The translations under genes and the position numbers were made by a program. Of a stretch of 64,000 nt of DNA, positions 1 through 8,249 are shown piece after piece. This DNA is from Bradyrhizobium lupini (GTDB taxonomy: Bacteria > Pseudomonadota > Alphaproteobacteria > Rhizobiales > Xanthobacteraceae), in NCBI RefSeq assembly GCF_040939785.1, contig NZ_CP162553.1, forward strand, positions 6,405,001 to 6,469,000. The letters are read 5' to 3'. Below the pieces are notes generated by a model, which searched no databases, was not told the origin of the DNA, and saw only the letters and a list, made by a program, of their open reading frames with translations. Numbering within the stretch: position 1 is the first letter of the stretch; each line of letters opens with the position of its first letter.

Positions 1-371
1 ATCTCGCTTTCGTCGATGCCAATCACCCCTCGGCGCGCATCGCGCAGAGCACGCATTCGCAGCGCTTGATCCAGTTGCCAGGCATGAGCATGGAGACCGC
101 GATTCGCGCCATCATGTCGGTCTATCCGCTCGACGATTTCGATCCCGATCCGGTCCGCGTGATGATGCCGGTCGACGATCCCGACCGCGTCCCCGACGTG
201 CAGCGCGCGGTGCTCGCCGAGATCGAACGCGCCGCCGGCCGGCCCGTCACGCCCGGAAAACTCTCCCGGCCGGATTTTTATCGCGCGGCGGCGGCGAGCT
301 TTGGCGTCGTGCAGGTCGGCGACAGCAGCAGTTACGGATGCTTCCTGATCAGGAAGGGTGTGATCAGCTAG
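1..371 (+). CDS. RbsD/FucU family mutarotase, 3' part (5' end outside window)
   Basis: The frame is open from position 3 with no start codon, so the gene begins before the window; it stops with TAG at 369-371. RbsD/FucU proteins interconvert sugar anomers (ribose or fucose) in the cytoplasm before catabolism. Two family hallmarks are visible: the N-terminal DANHPSAR segment, matching the DA-x-FP active-site region of FucU, and the C-terminal YGCFLIRKGVI, matching the YGN-ILRKGV ending. The last ~120 residues are present out of about 140-150. The DANHP form and the C-terminus favour FucU over RbsD. The sugar cannot be judged without the upstream neighbours. Confidence 0.82.
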   Translation, partial: LAFVDANHPSARIAQSTHSQRLIQLPGMSMETAIRAIMSVYPLDDFDPDPVRVMMPVDDPDRVPDVQRAVLAEIERAAGRPVTPGKLSRPDFYRAAAASFGVVQVGDSSSYGCFLIRKGVIS

Positions 372-401
372 CAGCGCACGATCGAACGATGCGGGACGGC
401 G

Positions 402-719
402 TCACGCGTGCTCGAATGGTCCGACCTCGCGGATCACCTTGCAGATCTGCAGGAAGCCGCTGGCGTAGAATTCGGCATGTCCTCGCTTCATCGTCTCGAC
501 ATGTTCGGGATGGGTGCGCCAGGCTTCGAGCGCTTCCTCAGAGGCAAAACGGAACACGGTGAGCTCCTCGCCGTCGTCGGCCTTGAACGACTTGACCGAT
601 ACAAAGCCGGGAAGACGACTGACGATGTCGTACATGCGCGCGCCGAGCCGGTCGTGCTCGTCGACAGAGGCGCCGTCACGCAATTGCAGATCGCCAATGA
701 CAATCACTTCGCCAATCAT
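402..719 (-). CDS. Antibiotic biosynthesis monooxygenase (ABM) domain protein
   Basis: A 105-residue single-domain protein of the dimeric ferredoxin-like ABM fold, close to the usual ABM length. It opens with the strand MIGEVIVIGDLQ, and later has GFVSVKSFKADDGEELTVFRF and EALEAWRTHPEHV, the usual beta-strand and W-x-x-H-P-H helix of the family. The start ATG (717-719) has AAGGAAA a few bases upstream on the minus strand. ABM proteins include quinol or haem oxygenases and detoxifying enzymes; nothing here identifies a substrate. It is convergent with the mutarotase and divergent from the small secreted protein. Confidence 0.75.
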   Translation of the reverse strand: MIGEVIVIGDLQLRDGASVDEHDRLGARMYDIVSRLPGFVSVKSFKADDGEELTVFRFASEEALEAWRTHPEHVETMKRGHAEFYASGFLQICKVIREVGPFEHA

Positions 720-843
720 GTTTCCTTGCCCTTAATCAATAGGATTCCTGCCGCTCGATCTGCTATTCGGTTTCGTGAGGGCTTTGTTACTTGGCACTCG
801 AAATTGAATGGTCATTCCGCAAGCGGCCGTCTATCGTCCATCC

Positions 844-1203
844 ATGTCACGCTTTTTATGTCTATCTGTCGCTATCGTCCTATCGCTGCTGCCGGCTGTC
901 GCGCCGGCTGCTTCGATCCAAAAGCGTCCCAAGCAAGCTTGGCATGGTTACGGCTTCCTGCCGGGCTATCGCCAGCCGCTGAGCAACAGCATTCCGCTCT
1001 ACAAGCAGAAGGAAGCGATGCGGCGGATGTCGCCTAGCGACCGGCGCCATTGGTATATCGATCCGGTCCCCCAATATTACGGCTGGGACGGCGAGTGGCG
1101 CTATTTCGGCCGGCCCGGCTTCGGCGGCGGCCGCTACAATGGCGGCAGTTTTGGGCCGTGCTGGACGCGGACGCCGATCGGTGCGGTGTGGAATTGCGGG
1201 TGA
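844..1203 (+). CDS. Small secreted protein, unknown function
   Basis: Starting at ATG 844 the protein has a clear signal peptide: MSRFLCLSVAIVLSLLPAV followed by A-P-A-A before the mature part. The mature ~95 residues are rich in Gly, Tyr, Trp and Arg (PQYYGWDGEWRYFGRPG) and contain two Cys near the C-terminus (GPCWTRTPIGAVWNC) that could form a disulfide. An upstream in-frame ATG at 808 would bury the signal peptide, so I prefer 844. I do not recognise a family. It is probably periplasmic. Confidence 0.65.
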   Translation: MSRFLCLSVAIVLSLLPAVAPAASIQKRPKQAWHGYGFLPGYRQPLSNSIPLYKQKEAMRRMSPSDRRHWYIDPVPQYYGWDGEWRYFGRPGFGGGRYNGGSFGPCWTRTPIGAVWNCG

Positions 1204-1216
1204 TCGGCTGAGCATC

Positions 1217-1254
1217 CGTCATTGCGAGCGGAGCGCGCTGCGCTCGCAATGACG
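1217..1254. repeat. Short intergenic palindrome (CGTCATTGCGAGCG family)
   Basis: Two 14-base arms, CGTCATTGCGAGCG (1217-1230) and its exact complement (1241-1254), flank a 10-base loop. The same arm sequence opens the larger palindrome at 39145-39224, so this is a short member of a dispersed family. It could also fold as a terminator for the secreted-protein gene but has no T-run. The remaining ~170 bases up to 1425 show nothing I recognise. Confidence 0.8.
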
Positions 1255-1425
1255 TTGAGGAGAGAGTGTTTTCCTCATTCCGCTCTCGTGCGGCGGACGC
1301 AGCCTGGCGTCTCTTCGACGGTGCGCTGCAGAGCCGGGGCCATGTGGCGACGGAAGCTGTGGCTCGTGGGTTCCGGATCTGTGCTTCGCTTGTCCGGGAC
1401 ACGAGACGGAGGAGGCCGCATCCCC

Positions 1426-2808
1426 TTACGAGAAGAACGCGATCTTCTCGGCCTGGGTCATGCGGCGGATTGGCGCCATGGGATCGTTGGCGGCGGCGCG
1501 GGGCTTTTGCAGGATGCCGCTGGCGAGGATGGTGGCGCCAAGCGAAGCTTCCGGAACCGGCGACGTCATCGGGAGCGTCGTGGCCTGCGCCGCGCCGAAT
1601 GTCGCGGATGCTGCCATGACGGGCGCCGGCTGCTCCATCACTTCGGCGGCGGCTTCCGCAATGGCGTTGGTGAGGCGCGCCAGCGATTCCATCGCGATCG
1701 GCGCTTCCTCTACGGGCTCCTCCACCACCGCTGCGGCGGCGACTGGCTCGGCTGCGGCCGGCTCCGGTATCTCCGCTGCGATGGGCGCTGCAGCCTCCGC
1801 AACCACCGGTTCCGGAACGGTCGCTTCCATCTCGACCGGTTCGATGATCTCGTCGAATTCGGGGTCGGGCGCGGCCATCTCCAGCGCGATGGCCTCGAGG
1901 ATGGCTTCGTCCTCGGCTTCGGCGGCGGCATCGAGCGAAAATTCGTCCGTCACCTCCGCGAAAGCCTCAGTGGCCGGCTCTTCAAAAGCGATGTCTTCAG
2001 GCGCGATCCGGCTCTCGGCGACGGTCTCCGGCTCGAGCGCGGCGTCCGTCGCCTGCTCGGCAACGGAGAAGGCCTCGGAGACGATTCCGGCCGCTTCCAC
2101 GGCGGCTTCGGGCTCGATCGCCTCTGCGATGTCTTGCGGCGCCTCCGTAAAAGCCACGGGTGCTTCGCTGGCCATCGCCGCGGGCGCGGCCTCCGCCAGC
2201 GGAGCTTCCGCAGCGGACGACGGTGCCTCCTGCACCGGAGCCGGCGAGGGGCGCGCGGCCTGCGGTGTTGCGTCAGCGTCGGTTTGGTCGATCCGGTCCT
2301 TGAGCAGATCGAATGCGGCCTTGAGGTCGGCGCGGGGGTCGATGGTCGAAACCTGCGCGCAGGCCGCCTCGATCGAGGCGAGCTGCGAATCAATCAGGTC
2401 GCAGATTCGGCCGTCGGCACCGATCTCGCGCCAGCGCCAGGAGATCTCCTTGATGATGCGCAGGCCGCGCGGGATCGGTGCGAGGCTCGCCTCGATCGCA
2501 GCAGGATCGAACGCCGCGATTGCGATCGTCTCGGCTTCACGAATCGCGTGCCGGATGGCGACCAAGGCTTCGGGGAGGCGGTCCTCGACGACGGGTTGGC
2601 GCTGTGCCGCAAGGGCTTCTTCGATTTTCGCGACCGCGTCGAGCACCATGCGGGTATCGGCATTGCGGTTGCGCTTGGCGTATTCGCCGAGGAACCAGCG
2701 GCCGCGCGCGGTCTCCATGAAGGCTTCGCGGATCGCGTCGTAATCCTGCTCGTTCGGCTCGGCCGCACGGGCAGACATAGGCGAGAGGGCGAATGCTTCG
2801 TTGGCCAT
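1426..2808 (-). CDS. Conserved hypothetical protein with Ala/Glu-rich acidic middle
   Basis: About 460 residues. The N-terminal ~180 residues look folded and helical (REAFMETARGRWFLGEYAKR, then segments around a WRWREIG motif). Residues ~195-420 are low complexity, dominated by Ala, Glu, Pro and Val. The C-terminus ends in a short conserved-looking tail (IRRMTQAEKIAFFS). I chose ATG at 2806-2808 because a purine-rich stretch precedes it; a GTG/ATG pair 15-16 codons upstream (to 2856) is possible but lacks a visible ribosome site. No signal peptide or membrane segment is visible, so it is probably cytoplasmic. Function unknown. Confidence 0.6.
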   Translation of the reverse strand: MANEAFALSPMSARAAEPNEQDYDAIREAFMETARGRWFLGEYAKRNRNADTRMVLDAVAKIEEALAAQRQPVVEDRLPEALVAIRHAIREAETIAIAAFDPAAIEASLAPIPRGLRIIKEISWRWREIGADGRICDLIDSQLASIEAACAQVSTIDPRADLKAAFDLLKDRIDQTDADATPQAARPSPAPVQEAPSSAAEAPLAEAAPAAMASEAPVAFTEAPQDIAEAIEPEAAVEAAGIVSEAFSVAEQATDAALEPETVAESRIAPEDIAFEEPATEAFAEVTDEFSLDAAAEAEDEAILEAIALEMAAPDPEFDEIIEPVEMEATVPEPVVAEAAAPIAAEIPEPAAAEPVAAAAVVEEPVEEAPIAMESLARLTNAIAEAAAEVMEQPAPVMAASATFGAAQATTLPMTSPVPEASLGATILASGILQKPRAAANDPMAPIRRMTQAEKIAFFS

Positions 2809-2883
2809 GTCAATCTCGTCGCGCAAATCACCGCGCGTTACAGTAACGATCATCACGATATCGACCGAATCGCAATTGGTTTG

Positions 2884-4080
2884 ATGGCACCCGAATCACA
2901 AATCCCCATCGCAGCATCTCAGAAGCGGCGATTCGCCGTGAGCCTCGCGCTGTTCTATTCGGCCGTGTTCGCGGTGTCGGGAACGCATCTGCCGTTCTTT
3001 CCGGTCTGGCTGAAGGCGATCGGCATCGACGCGGCCTGGATCGGCCTCATCAACGCGCTGCCCGCGATCACGCGCTTCACCACGCTGCCGCAGATCACCG
3101 CCTTTGCTGAAAAGAGACATGCGATTCGCGCCGGCATGATGGTGTCGGTGCTGGCGACGGCGATCGGGTTCACGGCGGTCGGCTTGCAGCAGCAGCCGCT
3201 GGCGCTGTTCCTGATCTATGCGCTGACCTGCATGATGTGGACGCCGACCATGCCGCTGACCGACGCCTATGCGCTGCGTGGCGTCGCCCGCTACGGGCTC
3301 GATTACGGGCCGGTGCGGCTGTGGGGTTCGGCAGCGTTCGCGGTCGGCTCGCTCGCCTGCGGCTATCTCGTAGACCACATCGCGGCGCGCGATCTGATCT
3401 GGGTCATCGTCGCCTGGGCCGGGGTTGCGGTCGCCGCCGGCATGCTGCTTCAGCCGCTCGACGACGTCAGGCGACGGACGACAACGGTGCACGCCGGCAA
3501 GGCGCTGCTGCGCGATGCCGGCTTCTGGGCCATCATCGTTTCGGCCGCGCTGATCCAGGGCAGTCACGTCGCGTACTATACGTTCTCGGCCATCAACTGG
3601 CAGGCCCACGGCCTCGGCGGGCTGACGATCGCGGGCCTCTGGACGTTAGGTGTGATCGCGGAGATCGTCGTGTTCGCGCTGTCGCCGCGCTTCTCGCTGC
3701 ACCCGTCCTCGCTGATGGCGATCGGGGGCGCGAGCGCGGTCGTGCGCTGGGTCGTCACCGCGTACGACCCGCCGCTCGCGCTGCTCGTGGTCGTGCAGCT
3801 CGGCCACGGCCTCACCTTCGGGATGACCATTCTCGGCACGATGAGTCTGCTGGTGCAGCGCGTGCCGTCGCATCAGATCGCGCGGGGGCAGGGCTATTAC
3901 GCCGCGTGCAACGGGCTGCTGGGTGCGACCACCTCGATCGCGTCGGGCGCGGTCTACGCCCGCATCGGCGACGGCCTGTATTGCGTCATGGCCGCGATGG
4001 CCGGTGTGGGTGCGCTTGTGATCTGGTCGGCGCGGCACCGGCTGAAAGCTCATCCCCAGAGCGACGAGTCCGGCGGGTAG
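2884..4080 (+). CDS. MFS transporter (HcaT/MFS_1-like)
   Basis: About 398 residues with roughly 12 hydrophobic segments, a normal length for a major facilitator carrier. The first helix carries FYSAVFAVSGTHLPFFPVWL, followed by GIDAAWIGLINALP and the conserved loop and helix pattern of the MFS_1-like subgroup that includes 3-phenylpropionate permease HcaT. The start is ATG 2884; the open frame runs far upstream without stops, but that stretch is antisense to the acidic protein gene and is not coding. Its 3' end overlaps the dipeptide epimerase gene by about 30 bases tail to tail. Substrate unknown. Confidence 0.75.
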   Translation: MAPESQIPIAASQKRRFAVSLALFYSAVFAVSGTHLPFFPVWLKAIGIDAAWIGLINALPAITRFTTLPQITAFAEKRHAIRAGMMVSVLATAIGFTAVGLQQQPLALFLIYALTCMMWTPTMPLTDAYALRGVARYGLDYGPVRLWGSAAFAVGSLACGYLVDHIAARDLIWVIVAWAGVAVAAGMLLQPLDDVRRRTTTVHAGKALLRDAGFWAIIVSAALIQGSHVAYYTFSAINWQAHGLGGLTIAGLWTLGVIAEIVVFALSPRFSLHPSSLMAIGGASAVVRWVVTAYDPPLALLVVVQLGHGLTFGMTILGTMSLLVQRVPSHQIARGQGYYAACNGLLGATTSIASGAVYARIGDGLYCVMAAMAGVGALVIWSARHRLKAHPQSDESGG

Positions 4081-5045
4081 ACCAGGCTGTCATCATAACG
4101 CAGGCCATGATCGCGGTCGCGCGTCAGCAGCAGCGGGCCGTCGAGATCGACGAAGCGCGCCTGCGGTGTCACCAGCATCGCAGGCGCCATCGACAGCGAG
4201 GTCGCGACCATGCAGCCGATCATGATCTCGAAGCCGAGCGCTTGCGCGGCGTCCGCCATGGCCAGCGCCTCGGTGAGGCCGCCGGTCTTGTCGAGCTTGA
4301 TGTTCACGGCGTCGTAGCGCTCGCGCAAGGCTGCGAGCGAAGTGCGGTCGTGCACGCTCTCGTCGGCGCAAACCACCAGCGGCCGCTTGATCCGCGCCAG
4401 CGCGTCGTCTTGGCCCGCGGGCAGCGGCTGCTCGACCAAGGTGACGCCGACGGCCTCGCAGGCCGCAAGATTCTGCTCCAGATTGGCCTCGGTCCAGGCC
4501 TCGTTGGCATCCACGATCAACTCGGATTCGGGCGCCGCCTCGCGAACCGCCGTGATCCGCTCCGGATCGCCGTCGCCGCCGAGCTTGATCTTGAGCAGCG
4601 GCCGGTGCGCCGCGTTGGCAGTCGCCGCCGCCATGGCCTCGGGCGTGTCCAGCGAGATCGTGTAAGCCGTGGTGCGTTCGCCCGGCGCCGGGCGGTCGAG
4701 CACGCTCCAGGCCCGCAATCCGGCCGCCTTGGCTTCCAGATCGATCAGGGCACAATCCAGGGCATTGCGGGCCGCCCCGGGCGGCATGGCGGCTTGCAGG
4801 GCCTGGCGGGTGAGGCCGCCGGCCACGGCGTCCTGCATGGCCTTGATGGCGGCAAGGGTCGCCTCCGGCGTCTCGCCGTAGCGGGGATAGGGCACGCATT
4901 CGCCGCGGCCGGTCAGGCCCTTCCGGCGGACCTCGGCCACAACGGTGACGGCCTCGGTCTTGGCGCCCCGGCTGATGGTGAAACTGCCTGCGATGGGAAA
5001 GCGCTCGATTCGCGCAGCGAGGGCAGGAACTTTGCTGGAAGTCAT
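4050..5045 (-). CDS. Dipeptide epimerase (L-Ala-D/L-Glu epimerase type, enolase superfamily)
   Basis: About 331 residues from ATG 5043-5045. It shows the muconate-lactonizing subgroup pattern: the KIKLGG motif (Lys-x-Lys base), metal ligands in VDANEAW, VEQPLP and ADES, and the second catalytic lysine in NIKLDKTGG. This arrangement is typical of dipeptide epimerases that interconvert L-Ala-L-Glu and L-Ala-D-Glu during murein peptide recycling, though specificity for other dipeptides is common. A longer reading to 5144 adds about 33 residues unlike the family. It is divergent from the mla-type operon, with an inverted repeat between them. Confidence 0.82.
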   Translation of the reverse strand: MTSSKVPALAARIERFPIAGSFTISRGAKTEAVTVVAEVRRKGLTGRGECVPYPRYGETPEATLAAIKAMQDAVAGGLTRQALQAAMPPGAARNALDCALIDLEAKAAGLRAWSVLDRPAPGERTTAYTISLDTPEAMAAATANAAHRPLLKIKLGGDGDPERITAVREAAPESELIVDANEAWTEANLEQNLAACEAVGVTLVEQPLPAGQDDALARIKRPLVVCADESVHDRTSLAALRERYDAVNIKLDKTGGLTEALAMADAAQALGFEIMIGCMVATSLSMAPAMLVTPQARFVDLDGPLLLTRDRDHGLRYDDSLVYPPDSSLWG

Positions 5046-5071
5046 TTTGAACTCTGGCGAAATCTGAACCT

Positions 5072-5103
5072 GCTGGTTACCTCTAGCAACTAAGGTTAAC
5101 CAG
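5072..5103. promoter_or_regulatory. Imperfect inverted repeat in divergent promoter region
   Basis: CTGGTTACC at the left and GGTTAACCAG at the right form an inverted repeat with one bulged base, about 13 bases apart, in the 143-base gap between the divergent epimerase and mla-type genes. The position suits an operator acting on one or both, but no regulator is known. Confidence 0.35.
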
Positions 5104-5188
5104 TTGGGGATACCTTCTCCGGGTAAGGGCGCGTGCGCAACCATCTGATTTCAACCGTTTCTCGCGCCCCGGCACGGGAGCGGACATC

Positions 5189-6322
5189 TTGAACGGCGAT
5201 CCGAAGCTGGAACGGATTGCAAAGGGCAATGCGCTGGCACTCTGCGCCACCGGAACCTGGACCGCGAGCTTCGCGCCGGTCCTGGAGCGGATGGTGGCTG
5301 ACGCCGAGAAGCTCGCCGGCGGCCCGCAAAGCATCTTCATCGACGTTTCCGAGGTCTCCAAGCTCGACACCTTTGGTGCCTGGCTGATCGAGCGGCTGCG
5401 CCGCAGCCTGACGCAGGGCGCCGTCGAGGCGCAGATCGCCGGCCTCTCCGCCAATTATTCAAGCCTCGTGGACGAGGTGCGGCGGGTCAGGGCGACGCCC
5501 GTCATCGACGCCAGCACGATCACCATCACCGGCATGCTGGAGCAGATCGGCCGGGCCGTGGCCGGTGTTGCCGGCACGGTCGCAGGCCTGGTCGACATGC
5601 TCGGCGCGGTGCTCGCGGCGGTCGCGCGCACCCTGATTCATCCGCGCTCGTTCCGCCTGACCTCGACCGTGCATCATCTGGAGCAGGTCTGCTGGCGCGC
5701 GGTGCCGATCGTGGTGCTGATCACCTTCCTGATCGGCTGCATCATCGCCCAGCAGGGCATCTTCCATTTCCGCAGGTTCGGCGCCGACCTGTTCGTCGTT
5801 GACATGCTCGGCGTGCTGGTGCTCCGCGAGATCGGCGTGCTGCTGGTCGCGATCATGGTCGCGGGCCGCTCGGGCAGCGCCTATACCGCCGAACTCGGCT
5901 CGATGAAGATGCGCGAGGAGATCGACGCGCTGCGCACCATGGGTTTCGACCCGATCGAGGTGCTGGTGCTGCCGCGCATGCTCGCGCTCGTTCTCGCGCT
6001 GCCGATCCTGGCCTTCCTCGGCGCGATGGCCGCGCTCTATGGCGGCGGCCTCGTCGCCTGGCTCTATGGGGGCGTGCAGCCGGAGGCTTTCCTGCTGCGG
6101 CTGCGCGACGCTATCTCGATCGACCATTTCATCGTTGGCATCGTCAAGGCACCTGTCATGGCCGCGGTGATCGGCATCGTCGCCTGCGTCGAGGGGCTCG
6201 CGGTGCAGGGCAGCGCGGAATCGCTCGGGCAGCACACGACGTCGTCTGTCGTGAAAGGCATTTTTTTCGTCATTGTCATGGACGGCGTGTTCGCCATCTT
6301 CTTCGCCGCGATCGGGATGTGA
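5189..6322 (+). CDS. mlaE: Mla-type ABC transporter permease with N-terminal STAS domain
   Basis: About 377 residues. Residues ~1-95 look like a STAS domain (IFIDVSEVSKLDTFGAWLIE, the segment around the usual STAS phosphorylation site). Residues ~120-377 are the MlaE permease, with about five to six membrane segments and the conserved cytoplasmic loop EIDALRTMGFDPIEVLVLPR that docks the ATPase. The start is TTG at 5189, supported by GGGAG eight bases upstream. It heads the operon mlaE-mlaF-mlaD for phospholipid transfer between the inner and outer membrane. The STAS fusion replaces a separate MlaB subunit and is common in alphaproteobacteria. Confidence 0.88.
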   Translation: MNGDPKLERIAKGNALALCATGTWTASFAPVLERMVADAEKLAGGPQSIFIDVSEVSKLDTFGAWLIERLRRSLTQGAVEAQIAGLSANYSSLVDEVRRVRATPVIDASTITITGMLEQIGRAVAGVAGTVAGLVDMLGAVLAAVARTLIHPRSFRLTSTVHHLEQVCWRAVPIVVLITFLIGCIIAQQGIFHFRRFGADLFVVDMLGVLVLREIGVLLVAIMVAGRSGSAYTAELGSMKMREEIDALRTMGFDPIEVLVLPRMLALVLALPILAFLGAMAALYGGGLVAWLYGGVQPEAFLLRLRDAISIDHFIVGIVKAPVMAAVIGIVACVEGLAVQGSAESLGQHTTSSVVKGIFFVIVMDGVFAIFFAAIGM

Positions 6323-6324
6323 CG

Positions 6325-7095
6325 ATGGCTCCCGAAATTCAGAACCCGATCATTCGCGTCCGAGACATCACCGTGCAGTTCGGCGCGACGCGCGTGCTCG
6401 ACGGGCTCGACCTCGACGTCAGGCGCGGCGAGATTTTGGGCTTCGTCGGCCCTTCCGGCGCGGGCAAATCCGTGCTCACACGCACGATCATCGGCCTCGT
6501 GCCTAAGGTCGCAGGAAGCATCGAGGTGTTCGGCGTCGACCTGGATGCCTCCAATACGTCGCAGCGTCGCAACGTGGAGCGTCGCTGGGGCGTGCTGTTT
6601 CAGCAGGGCGCGCTGTTCTCCTCGCTCACGGTGCGGCAAAACATCCAGTTTCCGATGCGCGAATATCTGCGGGTGTCGCAGCGGCTGATGGACGAGATCA
6701 CGATCGCCAAGCTCACCATGGTGGGTCTGAAGCCTGAGGTCGCCGATCGCTTTCCCTCGGAACTGTCGGGCGGCATGATCAAGCGCGTGGCGCTGGCGCG
6801 CGCGCTGTCGCTCGACCCGGATCTCGTCTTCCTGGACGAGCCGACCTCGGGCCTGGACCCGATCGGCGCCGGCGACTTCGACGAACTGGTCAGGACTCTG
6901 CAGCGTACTTTGGGGCTGACCGTTTTCATGGTAACCCACGACCTCGATAGCCTTTACACAGCATGTGACCGCATCGCCGTTTTAGGCAACGGTAAGATCA
7001 TTGCGGCAGGGTCGATCGCCGACATGCAGGCCTCGCAGCATCCCTGGCTGAGGCAATATTTCCATGGCAAGCGCGCTCGCGCGGTGATGGGCTGA
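6325..7095 (+). CDS. mlaF: Mla-type ABC transporter ATP-binding protein
   Basis: About 256 residues with all ATPase motifs: Walker A GPSGAGKS, Q-loop FQQGALFSSLTV, signature LSGGMIKR, Walker B LVFLDEPTSGLDP and H-loop MVTHD. The LSGGM signature and the FSSLTVRQNI segment are typical of MlaF/Ttg2A. It powers lipid movement by the upstream MlaE. I chose ATG 6325, two codons after a GTG (6319) that overlaps the mlaE stop, because GGGA lies seven bases before 6325. Translation is probably coupled to mlaE. Confidence 0.88.
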   Translation: MAPEIQNPIIRVRDITVQFGATRVLDGLDLDVRRGEILGFVGPSGAGKSVLTRTIIGLVPKVAGSIEVFGVDLDASNTSQRRNVERRWGVLFQQGALFSSLTVRQNIQFPMREYLRVSQRLMDEITIAKLTMVGLKPEVADRFPSELSGGMIKRVALARALSLDPDLVFLDEPTSGLDPIGAGDFDELVRTLQRTLGLTVFMVTHDLDSLYTACDRIAVLGNGKIIAAGSIADMQASQHPWLRQYFHGKRARAVMG

Positions 7096-7111
7096 GGTGC
7101 CGGAGTAGCTG

Positions 7112-7989
7112 ATGGAAACGCGCGCAAATTACGTGCTGATCGGGTCGTTCACGCTGGCGGTGATCGCCGCCGCGATCGGCTTCGTGCTGTGGTTTCAGTC
7201 GCTGCACACCACCAAGCAGCGCAGCCCCCTGCGCGTCGTGTTCGAGGGCCCGGCCACGGGCCTGCGCAACGGCGGCAGCGTCAATTTCAACGGTATCCGG
7301 GTGGGCGAGGTGGTCTCGGTGAAGCTCGACAACCCGCGGCGGGTTGTCGCACTCGCCATGGTCGAGAATAACGCCCCGATCCGCAAGGACACCCTGGTCG
7401 GCCTCGAATTCCAGGGCCTGACCGGCGTTGCCGCGATCTCGCTCAAGGGCGGCGAGGAGGCAGCGCCTGCGCCGCCGCTCGACGAGGACGGCATTCCGAC
7501 GCTGACGGCCGATCCCAACAAGCTCCAGGACGTCACCGAGGCGATCCGCGGGACGCTCCAGAACATCAACAAGATCGTCGCCGACAATCAAGGTCGGTGA
7601 AGAACTCGCTGAAGAACCTCGAGACCTTCACCAACTCGCTCGCCCGCAACTCCGAGAAGATCGACGGCGTGATGGCCAAGGTCGACGGCGTGATGCTCAA
7701 GGCCGATAGCCTCATGCTCGGCCTCAACACGCTCGCCGGCGGCAAGGACGGCGGGGAGCTGTTCCAGGCGGTGAAGTCGATCCGCGAACTGGCCGACGAT
7801 TTCGACAAGCGCTCCGGCGCATTGATGACCGACGGCCGCCGCACGCTCGGCGACATCAGCCGCGCCGTCAACAATTTCGACCGCAACCCGACCCGCGTCC
7901 TGTTCGGCGCCAGCAACAACGCGCCGCCAGCCGCGCCGCCACCGCCGCCCGAGCCGCCGAAGCCTGCGGCGACGCCGAGGCGGCAGTAA
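7112..7989 (+). CDS. mlaD: MlaD-type MCE lipid-binding protein, reading frame broken by one base
   Basis: Residues ~6-28 form one membrane anchor (YVLIGSFTLAVIAAAIGFVL). Next comes an MCE domain to about residue 120 (ATGLRNGGSVNFNGIRVGEV), followed by a helical tail and a Pro-rich end. The first frame stops at 7598-7600; the tail resumes in another frame from 7597 (KNSLKNLETFTNSLARNSEK) and continues to 7989. Adding one base near 7590-7597 joins them into a ~292-residue protein of normal MlaD architecture. MlaD rings bind phospholipid in the periplasm for MlaEF. A read error or a genuine frameshift are both possible. Confidence 0.8.
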
Positions 7990-7997
7990 GGGTCCCC

Positions 7998-8148
7998 GAT
8001 GTCGTCCTGGCGAAAGCCAGGACCCATACCGCGAGGTCCATCGATTGCGATCGATGGGAGTACCGAACGACTGATCTTCGCCAAACTCCTCCCTTGGGTA
8101 ATGGTCCTGGCTCCCGTGCGCAATTGCGCACTAGGCCAGGACGACATC
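7998..8148. repeat. Intergenic repeat with 14-base inverted ends
   Basis: GATGTCGTCCTGGC at 7998-8011 is repeated in exact reverse complement at 8135-8148, enclosing ~120 bases with smaller internal palindromes such as GCGCAATTGCGC. It resembles the dispersed intergenic repeats of Bradyrhizobium (from memory). No coding sequence is evident. Confidence 0.65.
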
Positions 8149-8190
8149 GAGTGTTTGGTCGATCGCTTCGGTCCTAATGACACCCAAAAC

Positions 8191-8219
8191 AAAACGGAGC
8201 CCGCGGGGGCTCCGTTTTT
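8191..8219. terminator. Bidirectional intrinsic terminator
   Basis: A perfect 12-base stem (AAAACGGAGCCC with GGGCTCCGTTTT) around a four-base GCGG loop, with a T-run on the plus side and an A-run giving U on the minus side. It lies between the convergent mlaD and giant coiled-coil genes and can serve both. Confidence 0.88.
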
Positions 8220-8249
8220 CATTCGCTCTTCGCTATCGCTGCGAACCGC

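Noticed and set aside
1222..2883. N-terminal extension of the MFS gene to 952 residues
   Set aside because: The extra 554 residues lie opposite the acidic protein gene and look like shadow translation; the transporter starts naturally at 2884.
7590..7600. Programmed frameshift in mlaD
   Set aside because: No slippery heptamer or downstream structure is evident, and similar one-base breaks occur in six unrelated genes, so a common error source is simpler.
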